DNA of 9,107 bases from Rhodocyclales bacterium (GCA_021286885.1 JAJTBM010000096.1:1-9107), one strand, 5' to 3'; positions 1 to 6,761 are shown, numbered from the stretch's first letter. The notes: generated by a model from the letters alone, not told the origin. Made by a program: numbers and translations.

Positions 1-256
1 CGTGCGCAAGATCAACATCGACACCGACATCCGTCTGGCCATGACCGGCGCGATTCGCAAGTTCTTTGTGGAAAACCCCTCCAAGTTCGACCCCCGCGAG
101 TTCCTGAAGCCCGCCCGCGAAGCCGCCAAGCTGGTCTGCAAGGCCCGCTTCGAAGCCTTCGGCACCGCCGGCAACGCCAGCAAGATCAAGGCCATCGGCC
201 TGGACAAGATCGCCGCAGCCTACAAGAGCGGCGCCCTGAACCAGATCGTTCGCTGA
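1..256 (+). CDS. fba: Class II fructose-bisphosphate aldolase, C-terminal part
   Basis: This is the 3' end of a gene entering from the left edge; about 84 codons remain, ending in TGA. The translation carries the class II aldolase C-terminal block: KINIDTDIRLAMTGAIRK near the start, then a DPREFL segment, then RFEAFGTAGNASKIK. In this family the N-I-D-T-D stretch contributes the asparagine near the substrate and metal site, and the Arg of the DPR motif corresponds to a phosphate-contacting residue. The zinc-binding histidines lie upstream, outside the window. The enzyme reversibly cleaves fructose 1,6-bisphosphate to DHAP and glyceraldehyde 3-phosphate in the cytosol. The pattern resembles the ~354-aa form used in glycolysis and the Calvin cycle in proteobacteria. 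A strong terminator follows 20 bases after the stop, so the upstream transcription unit probably ends here. The family call is confident; the exact subtype is less so. Confidence 0.93.
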   Translation, partial: VRKINIDTDIRLAMTGAIRKFFVENPSKFDPREFLKPAREAAKLVCKARFEAFGTAGNASKIKAIGLDKIAAAYKSGALNQIVR

Positions 257-276
257 TTGGTCTGATGCCGTATCGG

Positions 277-310
277 GCCGGCCACCCCGCAAGGGCTGGC
301 CGGCTTTTTT
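277..310 (+). terminator. Intrinsic terminator after fba
   Basis: GCCGGCCA (277-284) pairs perfectly with TGGCCGGC (297-304) around a 12-base loop, followed by six T residues (305-310). This is a textbook Rho-independent terminator immediately downstream of the aldolase stop. Confidence 0.9.
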
Positions 311-336
311 ACGCGCCCCGTGCGCCCACCTGCTGC

Positions 337-342
337 GAGGAG
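337..342 (+). promoter_or_regulatory. Ribosome binding site of the 122-aa protein
   Basis: GAGGAG lies five bases before the ATG at 348. It fixes the start of the small coiled-coil protein and is one of the clearest ribosome binding sites in the window. Confidence 0.75.
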
Positions 343-347
343 TTCCC

Positions 348-716
348 ATGGCTGCCCCCTGGTCCACCCTGATTGGTGCCATTCCCTGGTCCGAGGTCAT
401 CAACCACGCCCCCCGCGTTGCCCAGGGCGCCCGCAAGCTCTGGAAGAACATGAAGGGGGAAGCCGAAACCGCCCAGGATGCACCGCCCCCCGACGCGGCC
501 AGCGCAGATCCGGCCCTCCTGCTGCTGCACAAACTCGAAACCCTGGAGCAGGCCCAGCAGACCAGCGCCGAACTGCTCGCCCAACTGGCCCAGCAAAACG
601 CCGAACTGGTACAGCAGCTGGAGCAAGTGCGCCAACGCCAGCGCACACTTCAAGGCGGCATCGCAGCCCTGGCCTTCATCTGCCTGCCCTGCATTGCGTA
701 TTTGCTCCTGCACTGA
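348..716 (+). CDS. Small coiled-coil protein with C-terminal membrane anchor
   Basis: This is a 122-aa protein of unknown function. It has three visible parts. Residues 1-34 form a Trp/Pro-containing N-terminal segment (PWSTLIGAIPWSEVI..APRVAQGARKLW). Residues ~35-56 are an Ala/Pro/Asp-rich linker. Residues ~57-101 are a Leu/Gln/Glu-rich helix with regular heptads: a positions L63, Q70, L77, N84, L91; d positions L66, S73, L80, L87, V94, L101. Asn at an a position (N84) is typical of parallel dimeric coils. Residues ~104-121 form a single hydrophobic segment ending one residue from the C terminus, so it looks tail-anchored with the coil in the cytosol. The start is supported by GAGGAG five bases upstream. 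It begins 37 bases after the fba terminator with no obvious promoter, so read-through or a cryptic promoter must be invoked. I recall similar hypothetical proteins in betaproteobacteria but no characterised member. Confidence 0.8.
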   Translation: MAAPWSTLIGAIPWSEVINHAPRVAQGARKLWKNMKGEAETAQDAPPPDAASADPALLLLHKLETLEQAQQTSAELLAQLAQQNAELVQQLEQVRQRQRTLQGGIAALAFICLPCIAYLLLH

Positions 717-808
717 GCCCATTTCATTGTGCGGCGCAGCAAAATTTGTGATTCCTGGCACAAACGCGGGTTTGTCCCGGCTTGCGAGGCGACGGGGCTG
801 ACGGCAAG

Positions 809-844
809 ATGAAGTCCCCTCCCCGTTGTTTGCCCGAACCATGA
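809..844 (+). other. Possible 11-codon leader ORF coupled to the DUF3422 gene
   Basis: ATG at 809 opens an 11-codon frame (MKSPPRCLPEP) whose TGA stop (842-844) overlaps the ATG (841) of the DUF3422 gene as ATGA. The downstream ATG has no convincing Shine-Dalgarno sequence of its own, so translational coupling is conceivable. The leader's own ribosome binding site is weak too, and an ORF this short arises easily by chance. Confidence 0.2.
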
Positions 845-2148
845 CCCTGAACGCCCCCATTGCCGAGCACCCGCTACGCCGGGCGCTCCAGGACGAGTTT
901 CATGCTCGCCCTCCGATTCCCCTCGAAAGCCCGCGCCTGATCAGCTATCTGGCCATGCACCATGAGGGCGAGGCGCCGGGCCTGGCGGCCACTCACCTGG
1001 AAAGCCTGGGCGAACTGCTGGGCCAGCCGGTCAAGGCCGAAGGGCCACACCAGGTCATCGACTTCGGGCATTTCAGCCTCAAGTGGGAACTGCACACCGA
1101 ATTTTCCAGCTACACCTTCTTCAGCCCCGCTCCGCCGCTGGCCGACACCCCCGCCCAGGCCACGGCGCTGGAGCACGTGCCCGATGAATGGCTGGCCCGC
1201 ATTCCGGGCAAGCTGATCGCCGCCGCCCATCTGGAGCTGCGCTCCACCGACGAACTCCAGCCCGCCGACCAGATCCAGCGCGCCCTCGCCGCCGGCCACC
1301 AGGTAGTGGGTGTGGAAGTGGCCGATGGCTCCGCCTGGGTCTTTACCGACTTCCTGCAGGAAAACGGCTTCTCGCGCTTTCTGATCATCGACAGCAGCCT
1401 CACCCGGCGCCAGGCAGGGCGCACGGTGCAGCGCCTGATGGAGATCGAAACCTACCGGATGATGGCCCTGCTCGGTTTTCCCCTGGCCAAGAGCATGGGC
1501 GGGATGCTGACCACCGCCGAACAGCAACTGGCCGGCCTGATGGACATGACCTGCACCGCCAAGAGCTCGGAAGACGAACGCTCGGTGCTGTCCCACCTGA
1601 CCGCCCTGGCAAGCGAGATCGAATACTCGGTGTCCCGCTCCAGCTTCCGCTTTGCGGCCACCAAGGCCTATCACAGCCTGGTGCTGCAGCGGATCGACGA
1701 ACTGCGCGAGGCCCGCATCCCCGGCCTGCTGACCTTCCGCGAATTCATGGAACGGCGGATGCGCCCGGCCATGAACACCTGCGAAACCATGGCCCGCCGC
1801 CAGGAAGAACTCTCAGGCCGGGTGGCGCGCAACAGCCAGCTGCTGCGCACCCGGGTGGAAGTGGAACTCGAACGCCAGAACCAGGAGCTGCTCGCCCAGA
1901 TGAACCGCCGGGCCAAGCTCCAGCTCCATCTGCAGGAAACCGTGGAAGGCCTCTCGGTGGTGGCCATCACCTATTACGCCTCCCAGCTGGTTCAGTACAT
2001 GGCCAAGGGGGTCAAGCACTACATCGAGCCCCTAACCCCGGAAGGCCTCACCGCCGCCGCCATTCCGGTGATCGCCGCCCTGGTCGCCTTCGGTACCCAC
2101 CGGATGCGCAAGCATCTGGCGGCACTGGAAGGCAGCAGCAAGGCCTAA
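841..2148 (+). CDS. DUF3422 family membrane-anchored protein
   Basis: This 435-aa protein is recognisable as DUF3422 (COG4949, uncharacterised membrane-anchored proteins) from the N-terminal EHPLRRALQDEFHARPP motif and the C-terminal VEGLSVVAITYYASQLVQY block. A large soluble domain (residues 1 to ~310) precedes a charged, probably coiled-coil stretch (~315-367). Two hydrophobic segments follow (~371-388 and ~403-419), and the tail is short and basic, so the bulk should face the cytosol with a C-terminal hairpin anchor. The length is normal for the family. I chose the ATG at 841; an in-frame TTG at 826 would add five residues but lies outside the conserved N terminus. No function is established for the family. 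The gene lies just upstream of purC, whose likely -10 box begins seven bases after its stop, so the two are close but possibly transcribed separately. Confidence 0.9.
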   Translation: MTLNAPIAEHPLRRALQDEFHARPPIPLESPRLISYLAMHHEGEAPGLAATHLESLGELLGQPVKAEGPHQVIDFGHFSLKWELHTEFSSYTFFSPAPPLADTPAQATALEHVPDEWLARIPGKLIAAAHLELRSTDELQPADQIQRALAAGHQVVGVEVADGSAWVFTDFLQENGFSRFLIIDSSLTRRQAGRTVQRLMEIETYRMMALLGFPLAKSMGGMLTTAEQQLAGLMDMTCTAKSSEDERSVLSHLTALASEIEYSVSRSSFRFAATKAYHSLVLQRIDELREARIPGLLTFREFMERRMRPAMNTCETMARRQEELSGRVARNSQLLRTRVEVELERQNQELLAQMNRRAKLQLHLQETVEGLSVVAITYYASQLVQYMAKGVKHYIEPLTPEGLTAAAIPVIAALVAFGTHRMRKHLAALEGSSKA

Positions 2149-2155
2149 GCCCCGG

Positions 2156-2161
2156 TATAAT
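2156..2161 (+). promoter_or_regulatory. Likely purC -10 box (TATAAT)
   Basis: A perfect TATAAT lies 29 bases before the purC GTG, in the 42-base gap after the DUF3422 gene. No good -35 hexamer is seen 16-18 bases upstream, where the sequence is still coding. If used, the 5' leader would be only about 20-25 bases, too short for a riboswitch. Confidence 0.5.
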
Positions 2162-2190
2162 CGACTTTTGAACCGACGGACTCTTCGACC

Positions 2191-3123
2191 GTGACCACTC
2201 CGCTCTTCGAATCCAGCATCCGCAGCCTCACCCTCCTGGGCCGTGGCAAGGTGCGCGACATCTACGCCGTTGACGACGAAAAACTCCTCATCGTCACCTC
2301 CGACCGGCTCTCCGCCTTCGACGTGATCCTGCCGGACCCGATTCCGCGCAAGGGCCAGGTGCTGACCGCCCTCGCCAGCTTCTGGTTTGATCGCCTGGGC
2401 CACATCATCCCCAACCAGCTGACCGGGATCGACCCCGAAAGCGTGGTGGCCGAAGACGAACGCGAACAAGTCCGGGGCCGCGCCCTGGTCGTCAAGCGCC
2501 TCAAGCCCCTGCCCATCGAAGCCGTGGTGCGGGGCTATGTGATCGGTTCCGGCTGGAAGGACTACCAGGACACCGGCGCCATCTGCGGCATCGCCCTGCC
2601 CGCCGGCCTGAAGCAGGCCGCCAAGCTGCCCAGCCCCATCTTCACCCCCGCCAGCAAGGCCGACGTGGGTGACCACGACGAGAACATCAGCTTCGAACAG
2701 GCCCAGGCCCGCACCGAAGCCATGCTCGGCGCCGACCTGCAAGGCACCGGCAAGACCGGCGCCCAGCTGGTGAACGAAGCCCGCGACGCCGCGATCCGCC
2801 TTTACTCCGAGGCCGCCGACTACGCCGCCACCCGGGGCATCATCATCGCCGACACCAAGTTCGAGTTCGGCATCGACGCCGCCGGCACCCTGCACCTGAT
2901 CGACGAAGCCCTGACCCCGGACTCTTCCCGGTTCTGGCCCGCCGACAGCTACGCCGAAGGCATCAGCCCCCCGAGCTACGACAAGCAATACGTGCGCGAC
3001 TACCTCGAAACCCTCGACTGGGGCAAAGTCGCCCCCGGCCCCGCCCTGCCCGCCGAAGTGGCCGAGCGCACCGGTGCCAAGTATGTCGAGGCCTACGAGC
3101 GCCTGACCGGCAAGACCCTGTAA
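2191..3123 (+). CDS. purC: Phosphoribosylaminoimidazole-succinocarboxamide synthase (SAICAR synthetase)
   Basis: PurC joins CAIR and L-aspartate using ATP to give SAICAR in de novo purine synthesis. Both family signatures are intact: [14 protein letters not shown] at residues 107-120 and [10 protein letters not shown] at 218-227 (D221, K223, E225). The N-terminal GRGKVRDIY (17-25) forms the nucleotide-binding glycine-rich turn. At 310 aa it is the longer form seen in betaproteobacteria and fungi, rather than the ~237-aa enteric/Gram-positive type. The start is GTG at 2191, chosen because it places the conserved block at the expected distance; there is no strong Shine-Dalgarno sequence. It ends at a strong terminator. 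From memory, many betaproteobacteria have purE and purK directly downstream of purC; here they are absent and a convergent HDOD gene occupies that position. Product call very secure. Confidence 0.97.
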   Translation: MTTPLFESSIRSLTLLGRGKVRDIYAVDDEKLLIVTSDRLSAFDVILPDPIPRKGQVLTALASFWFDRLGHIIPNQLTGIDPESVVAEDEREQVRGRALVVKRLKPLPIEAVVRGYVIGSGWKDYQDTGAICGIALPAGLKQAAKLPSPIFTPASKADVGDHDENISFEQAQARTEAMLGADLQGTGKTGAQLVNEARDAAIRLYSEAADYAATRGIIIADTKFEFGIDAAGTLHLIDEALTPDSSRFWPADSYAEGISPPSYDKQYVRDYLETLDWGKVAPGPALPAEVAERTGAKYVEAYERLTGKTL

Positions 3124-3129
3124 TCGCCA

Positions 3130-3153
3130 GGATCCAGGGCTGACGCCCGATCC
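3130..3153 (+). other. Bulged hairpin just after the purC stop
   Basis: GGATC (3130-3134) pairs with GATCC (3149-3153), and GGGC (3137-3140) pairs with GCCC (3145-3148) around a TGAC loop, leaving a two-base CA bulge on the 5' side. There is no T-tract, so it is not a terminator by itself. It might protect or shape the 3' end of the purC message; it could also be chance in GC-rich sequence. Confidence 0.3.
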
Positions 3154-3184
3154 GGCGCCTTGCCCCAGCATCTGCAGTACCCGC

Positions 3185-3208
3185 AAAACCCGCCCTCCGG
3201 CGGGTTTT
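3185..3208. terminator. Bidirectional intrinsic terminator between purC and the HDOD gene
   Basis: AAAACCCGCC (3185-3194) and GGCGGGTTTT (3199-3208) form a perfect 10-bp stem with a four-base loop. T-rich sequence follows on the plus strand (TTTTGTGTTTGT), and the A side of the stem supplies a U-tract on the minus strand. It sits between two convergent genes and can serve both. Confidence 0.9.
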
Positions 3209-3226
3209 GTGTTTGTAGGCCCCGGC

Positions 3227-4102
3227 TCAGGCGCTATCCCTGATCCCGAACAACTCCATCAGCCCGCGCCGCTCCTCCTCGGTTTCTTTCATGATCCGGG
3301 CCAGCAATACCTCATCCAGCCCCAGGGTCGCCGCCCGGGCGAGGCCGTGGCGGTGGGGCTCGGGCTGCAAGCTGAAGGGATTGGCCGTGGGGGCCAGCAG
3401 ATGGGCGATGAACACCAGGTCGGTGAGGCTGTCCGGCGGCCAGCTCCCCCCATAGACCTCCGGATCATCCACAGTTTCCACCAGCGCCTCGGGCATCCCG
3501 ATGGCGGTCAGCACCGCTCGCCCCACCGGGGCCTGCCAGACCCGCAACAAATCATTGAGGGGCCCCTCATTGCTGATCAGGCGGGGATATTCCCACACCC
3601 GGGCGAGCAGGAAGAACTGGCCGATGTCGTGCACGATGCCCGCCAGAAAGGCCGCATCCGACGACAGGCCGGTGCACTGGTGCGCCAGCGCCCGGGCCGT
3701 GGCAGCCACATCCACCCCATGGGCCCACAGGGCCTGCACCAGGGGCTGATACGGGCCCAGTTCGTTTTGGCGCGCCAGCTGCTGGGCCGACACGCTCAGG
3801 GCCAGGGCTCGCAGCATCTCGAAACCAATGCACACCAGGGCCCGGGGCACCTCCAGCACCGGCCCACCGCCGGGGTGATAGGCAGCCGTATTGGCCAGGG
3901 CCACCACCCGGGCGGCCAGCAGAGGCTCCGCACTCACCATGGCCGCCATACGGGCCAGATTGCAACTGGGGTCTTCCAGCGCACGCATCACCCCCAGGGT
4001 GATCTCCAGCGCAGTGGGAAAGTGCAGATCCCCCTCATCCAGTTCCCGGGTGATGGCCTGCAGGAACGCCTGTTCTGCCACGCCCAATGCTTCGTCCCTC
4101 AT
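3227..4102 (-). CDS. HDOD domain-containing protein
   Basis: This 291-aa protein carries an HDOD domain over residues ~25-225. Recognisable parts are the FPTALEITLGVMRALEDP helix, the segment AEPLLAARVVALANTAAY (residues 58-75), which matches the family's DPxLxxRLLxLxNSAxY, the IGFEMLRALALS helix, W126-A-H128, and GIVHDIGQF with H158-D159. HDOD domains are degenerate relatives of HD phosphohydrolases and usually act as signalling or scaffold modules rather than enzymes. There is no GGDEF, EAL, kinase or receiver domain, so it is a stand-alone HDOD protein with a C-terminal helical extension. I set the start at the ATG read from 4102 because GGGAGGT lies six bases upstream; a longer reading from 4153 would run through the divergent promoter region. 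It converges on purC and diverges from prlC. Its specific partner or pathway cannot be told from sequence. Confidence 0.88.
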   Translation of the reverse strand: MRDEALGVAEQAFLQAITRELDEGDLHFPTALEITLGVMRALEDPSCNLARMAAMVSAEPLLAARVVALANTAAYHPGGGPVLEVPRALVCIGFEMLRALALSVSAQQLARQNELGPYQPLVQALWAHGVDVAATARALAHQCTGLSSDAAFLAGIVHDIGQFFLLARVWEYPRLISNEGPLNDLLRVWQAPVGRAVLTAIGMPEALVETVDDPEVYGGSWPPDSLTDLVFIAHLLAPTANPFSLQPEPHRHGLARAATLGLDEVLLARIMKETEEERRGLMELFGIRDSA

Positions 4103-4108
4103 GGACAC

Positions 4109-4115
4109 ACCTCCC
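4109..4115 (-). promoter_or_regulatory. Ribosome binding site fixing the HDOD gene start
   Basis: On the minus strand GGGAGGT lies six bases before the ATG at 4102-4100. This is near-consensus and decides between the 291-aa start and the upstream ATG at 4153, which has no such signal. Confidence 0.75.
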
Positions 4116-4127
4116 GCTTCACTCCAG

Positions 4128-4156
4128 GCGACACTCCGCCCGGATTTCGGCACAAT
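4128..4156 (+). promoter_or_regulatory. prlC: Candidate prlC promoter
   Basis: GCGACA (4128-4133) and CACAAT (4151-4156) are separated by exactly 17 bases; each matches four of six consensus positions for the housekeeping sigma factor. They lie 36 bases before the prlC ATG, in the short divergent gap. The match is weak, and no heat-shock-type promoter was recognised. Confidence 0.3.
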
Positions 4157-4191
4157 GAAACCATTGATCCCAACACGCCCGCATAACAGCC

Positions 4192-6255
4192 ATGACTGAC
4201 AACATTTCGCCTTTGCTTGACCTGTCGGGCCTGCCCCGCTTTGACGCCATCACCCCCGCCCACGTGGAGCCGGGCATCCGCCAGCGGCTGGACACCCTGC
4301 GCCAGACGGTGGAACGCCTGCAAGACGATCCGACACCGCCCACCTGGGACAGTTTCGTGCTGCCCATCGAGAACGACGGCGAACACCTGAGCCGTGCCTG
4401 GGGCATTGTCACCCACATGCACAGCGTGATGGACACCCCCGAATGGCGCGAGGCCTACAACGCGATGCTTCCGGAGGTCACCCGTTTTTACGCCGAGCTG
4501 GGGCAAAACCTTAAGCTTTTCCAAAAATATAAAGCGCTGCACGAAGGCCCCGAGTTTGCCCAGCTGAACCCGGCCCGCCAGCGCATCATCGAAAACGAGC
4601 TGCGCGGCTTCCGCCTCTCCGGCGCCGAGCTGGCCGATGAACACAAGCCCCGCTTCCAGGAAATCCAGGAAGAACAAGCCGGCCTGGCCGCCAAGTTCTC
4701 CGAAAACCTGCTGGATGCAACCAACGCCTTCAGCCACCTGGTCACCGACGAAGCCGACCTGGCCGGCCTGCCCGCCGATGCGGTCGCCGCGGCCCGGGAA
4801 GCCGCCCAACGGGCCGGGCTGGAAGGCTGGAAGTTCACCCTCAAGATGCCCTCCTACCTGCCGGTGCTGCAGTACGCCGACAGCCGCCAGCTGCGTGAAA
4901 CCCTGTACCGGGCCTACGCCACCCGCGCCGCCGAGATCGACAACGGCTACAGCAAGCCGGAGTGGGACAACGGCCCGCTGATCAGCCAGATCCTCGCCCT
5001 GCGCGCCGAAGAAGCCCGGATGCTGGGCTACAACAACTACGCCGAAGTCTCGCTGGTGCCCAAGATGGCCGACACCCCGGCCCAGGTGCTGGGCTTCCTG
5101 CGCGAGCTGGCCGCCAAGGCCAAGCCCTTTGCCGAAAAGGATCTGGCCGAGCTGGCCGCCTTTGCCAAGGCCGAACTGGGCATCGAGCAGCTCGAACCCT
5201 GGGACGCAAGCTACGCCTCCGAAAAGCTGCGGGTCGCCCGCTATGCCTTCTCCGAGCAGGAAGTCAAACAATACCTGCCCGAACCCAAGGTGCTCGAAGG
5301 CCTGTTTGGCGTGGTGGAAAAACTCTACGGGGTGCGCATCCTCCCCGACAGCGGCCCGGTCTGGCACCCGGACGTGCGCTTCTTCCGCATCGAGCGGGAG
5401 GGCGCCCTGGTGGGCCAGTTCTACCTGGACCTCTACGCCCGCGACACCAAGAAGGGCGGTGCCTGGATGGATTCCGCCATCACCCGGCGGCGTCTCGTGA
5501 GCGGCATCGAAACCCCGGTGGCCTATCTGGTGTGCAACTTCTCCGGCCCGGTGGGCGGCAAGCCGGCCACCTTCAGCCACGATGACGTGACCACCCTGTT
5601 CCACGAAGCCGGCCACGGCCTGCACCACCTGCTCACCCGGGTGGATGAACTCTCGGTGTCCGGCATCCACGGGGTGGAGTGGGATGCGGTCGAACTGCCC
5701 AGCCAGTTTATGGAAAACTTCTGCTGGGAATGGGACGTGGTGAGCGAGATGACCGCCCATGTGGATAGCGGCGAACCCCTGCCCCGCGCCCTGTTCGACA
5801 AGATGCTCGCCGCCAAGAACTACCAAAGCGGGATGCAGACCGTGCGCCAGCTGGAGTTTTCCCTGTTCGACCTGCTGATCCACATGGACTTCGATCCGGC
5901 CACCCAGAACGTGCAGGATCTGCTGGCCGAAGTGCGGCGCGAAGTGGCCGTGCTGATCCCGCCCGCCTGGCACCGTTTCCCCAACAGCTTCAGCCACATC
6001 TTTGCCGGCGGCTATGCGGCGGGCTACTACAGCTACAAGTGGGCCGAAGTGCTGTCTGCCGATGCGTTTGCCGCCTTTGAGGAAGCAGGCCGACCCAAAG
6101 GCAGCGTGCTGGACGCCGAAACCGGCGCCCGCTTCTGGAACGAAATCCTGGCCGTGGGCGGCAGCCGCCCGGCGCTGGAATCCTTCAAGGCCTTCCGGGG
6201 CCGCGAACCCCAGGTGGACGCGCTCCTGCGCCACAGCGGGATGGTGGCCGCCTGA
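4192..6255 (+). CDS. prlC: Oligopeptidase A (M3 family zinc metallopeptidase)
   Basis: This 687-aa protein matches the usual ~680-aa length of oligopeptidase A, a cytosolic thimet-oligopeptidase-family enzyme that degrades short peptides, including cleaved signal peptides. The zinc site is complete: H471-E-A-G-H475 with E472 as the general base, and E501 in the VELPSQFMEN motif as the third ligand. The substrate-binding tyrosine loop FAGGYAAGYYSYKW is at residues 604-617. The N-terminal ~200 residues are the helical half of the clamshell fold. There is no signal peptide. The ATG start gives a standard N terminus, though no clear Shine-Dalgarno sequence precedes it. The TGA stop overlaps the ATG of the next gene (TGATG), implying co-transcription and translational coupling with the DUF4124 protein. 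Divergent from the HDOD gene with an 89-base gap. Function call very secure. Confidence 0.96.
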   Translation: MTDNISPLLDLSGLPRFDAITPAHVEPGIRQRLDTLRQTVERLQDDPTPPTWDSFVLPIENDGEHLSRAWGIVTHMHSVMDTPEWREAYNAMLPEVTRFYAELGQNLKLFQKYKALHEGPEFAQLNPARQRIIENELRGFRLSGAELADEHKPRFQEIQEEQAGLAAKFSENLLDATNAFSHLVTDEADLAGLPADAVAAAREAAQRAGLEGWKFTLKMPSYLPVLQYADSRQLRETLYRAYATRAAEIDNGYSKPEWDNGPLISQILALRAEEARMLGYNNYAEVSLVPKMADTPAQVLGFLRELAAKAKPFAEKDLAELAAFAKAELGIEQLEPWDASYASEKLRVARYAFSEQEVKQYLPEPKVLEGLFGVVEKLYGVRILPDSGPVWHPDVRFFRIEREGALVGQFYLDLYARDTKKGGAWMDSAITRRRLVSGIETPVAYLVCNFSGPVGGKPATFSHDDVTTLFHEAGHGLHHLLTRVDELSVSGIHGVEWDAVELPSQFMENFCWEWDVVSEMTAHVDSGEPLPRALFDKMLAAKNYQSGMQTVRQLEFSLFDLLIHMDFDPATQNVQDLLAEVRREVAVLIPPAWHRFPNSFSHIFAGGYAAGYYSYKWAEVLSADAFAAFEEAGRPKGSVLDAETGARFWNEILAVGGSRPALESFKAFRGREPQVDALLRHSGMVAA

Positions 6256-6728
6256 TGAACGCCGGTCGACTGGCAGCCCTCGGGCTGCTGGCCGGCCTGG
6301 CGCTGCCGGCCTTCGCCCAGAGCGCCTACCGCTGGGTAGACAAGGATGGTCGCGTGCAATACAGCGACCAGCCCCCGCCCCCCACGGTACAAAAATTCGA
6401 GGAACGCCACCTCACTCCCAACCAGAGCACCGCCCAGCTCCCGTACGCCACCCGCAAGGCGAGTGCGGCTTTTCCGGTTACTTTGTATACAAGCAAGGAC
6501 TGCGGCCAGCCCTGCGAAGACGGCCGCAAGCTGCTCCAGCAACGCAAGATCCCCTTCACCGAAACCCGCCTGGAAAGCGCCGAAGACGTGGCCGCCTTCA
6601 AAGCCCGCTTCCACAAGGAACCCACGGTTCCAAGCCTGACGGTCGGCAAGGACAAGGATGAAGGCTATGCCGCTGCGAGCTGGAACCGGCTGCTGGATAG
6701 TGCGGGTTATCCCAACCGGAGTAACTAA
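6255..6728 (+). CDS. Periplasmic DUF4124 / glutaredoxin-like protein
   Basis: This 157-aa protein has two domains. Residues 1-21 are a signal peptide (ALGLLAGLALPAFA, cleavage likely after AFA), so the mature protein should be periplasmic. Residues ~24-43 are a DUF4124 motif, YRWVDKDGRVQYSDQPP. Residues ~73-152 form a thioredoxin-fold, glutaredoxin-like domain: FPVTLYTSKDCGQPCEDGRK with C83 and C87, then a TVP at 124-126 where P126 would be the cis-proline. The cysteines are spaced CxxxC, rather than the CxxC of classical glutaredoxins. Family members are annotated only as 'glutaredoxin family protein' or DUF4124; a thiol redox role in the periplasm is inference. The gene begins inside the prlC stop codon (TGATG), so it is almost certainly in the same operon. 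No intrinsic terminator follows. Confidence 0.88.
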   Translation: MNAGRLAALGLLAGLALPAFAQSAYRWVDKDGRVQYSDQPPPPTVQKFEERHLTPNQSTAQLPYATRKASAAFPVTLYTSKDCGQPCEDGRKLLQQRKIPFTETRLESAEDVAAFKARFHKEPTVPSLTVGKDKDEGYAAASWNRLLDSAGYPNRSN

Positions 6729-6729
6729 C

Positions 6730-6761
6730 TTAGCTTTTTAGCCTTTTAGCTTTTTAGCCTT
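6730..6761. repeat. Four-copy octamer tandem repeat TTAGCYTT
   Basis: Four uninterrupted 8-base units lie just after the stop of the DUF4124 gene: TTAGCTTT (6730-6737), TTAGCCTT (6738-6745), TTAGCTTT (6746-6753), TTAGCCTT (6754-6761). The same tract reads as two exact 16-base copies, with TT trailing. It is T-rich, unlike the GC-rich surroundings, and forms no hairpin, so it is not an intrinsic terminator. Confidence 0.9.

Noticed and set aside
756..775. TGGCAC followed by TTGT, resembling a sigma-54 promoter
   Set aside because: The spacing between the two elements is 10 bases instead of about 5, and the GC of the -12 element is not in register.
1188..2171. A 327-codon plus-strand frame inside the DUF3422 gene
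   Set aside because: Pro/Arg/Gly-rich frame-shifted shadow of the real gene, with no start signal and no family features.
2162..2190. Purine riboswitch ahead of purC
   Set aside because: The leader after the TATAAT box is only about 20-25 bases, too short to hold an aptamer, and no aptamer-like pairing is seen.
2032..3186. A 384-codon minus-strand open frame opposite purC
   Set aside because: Low-complexity Gly/Ala/Val/Asp composition, fully covered by a secure purC, and reaching across the purC terminator.
4103..4153. Longer start for the HDOD protein (17 extra residues)
   Set aside because: The upstream ATG lacks a ribosome binding site, whereas GGGAGGT sits six bases before the shorter start; the extra residues would also lie across the prlC promoter region.
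3209..4186. A 325-codon plus-strand frame opposite the HDOD gene
   Set aside because: Gln/His/Pro/Gly-rich antisense shadow; it starts inside the terminator region and would overlap the divergent promoter.
4099..6234. A 711-codon open frame on the minus strand opposite prlC
   Set aside because: It is exactly antisense to a gene with intact M3 peptidase motifs. The translation is Gly/His/Val/Gln-rich with no recognisable domain, the usual mirror of GC-rich codons, and it has no ribosome binding site.
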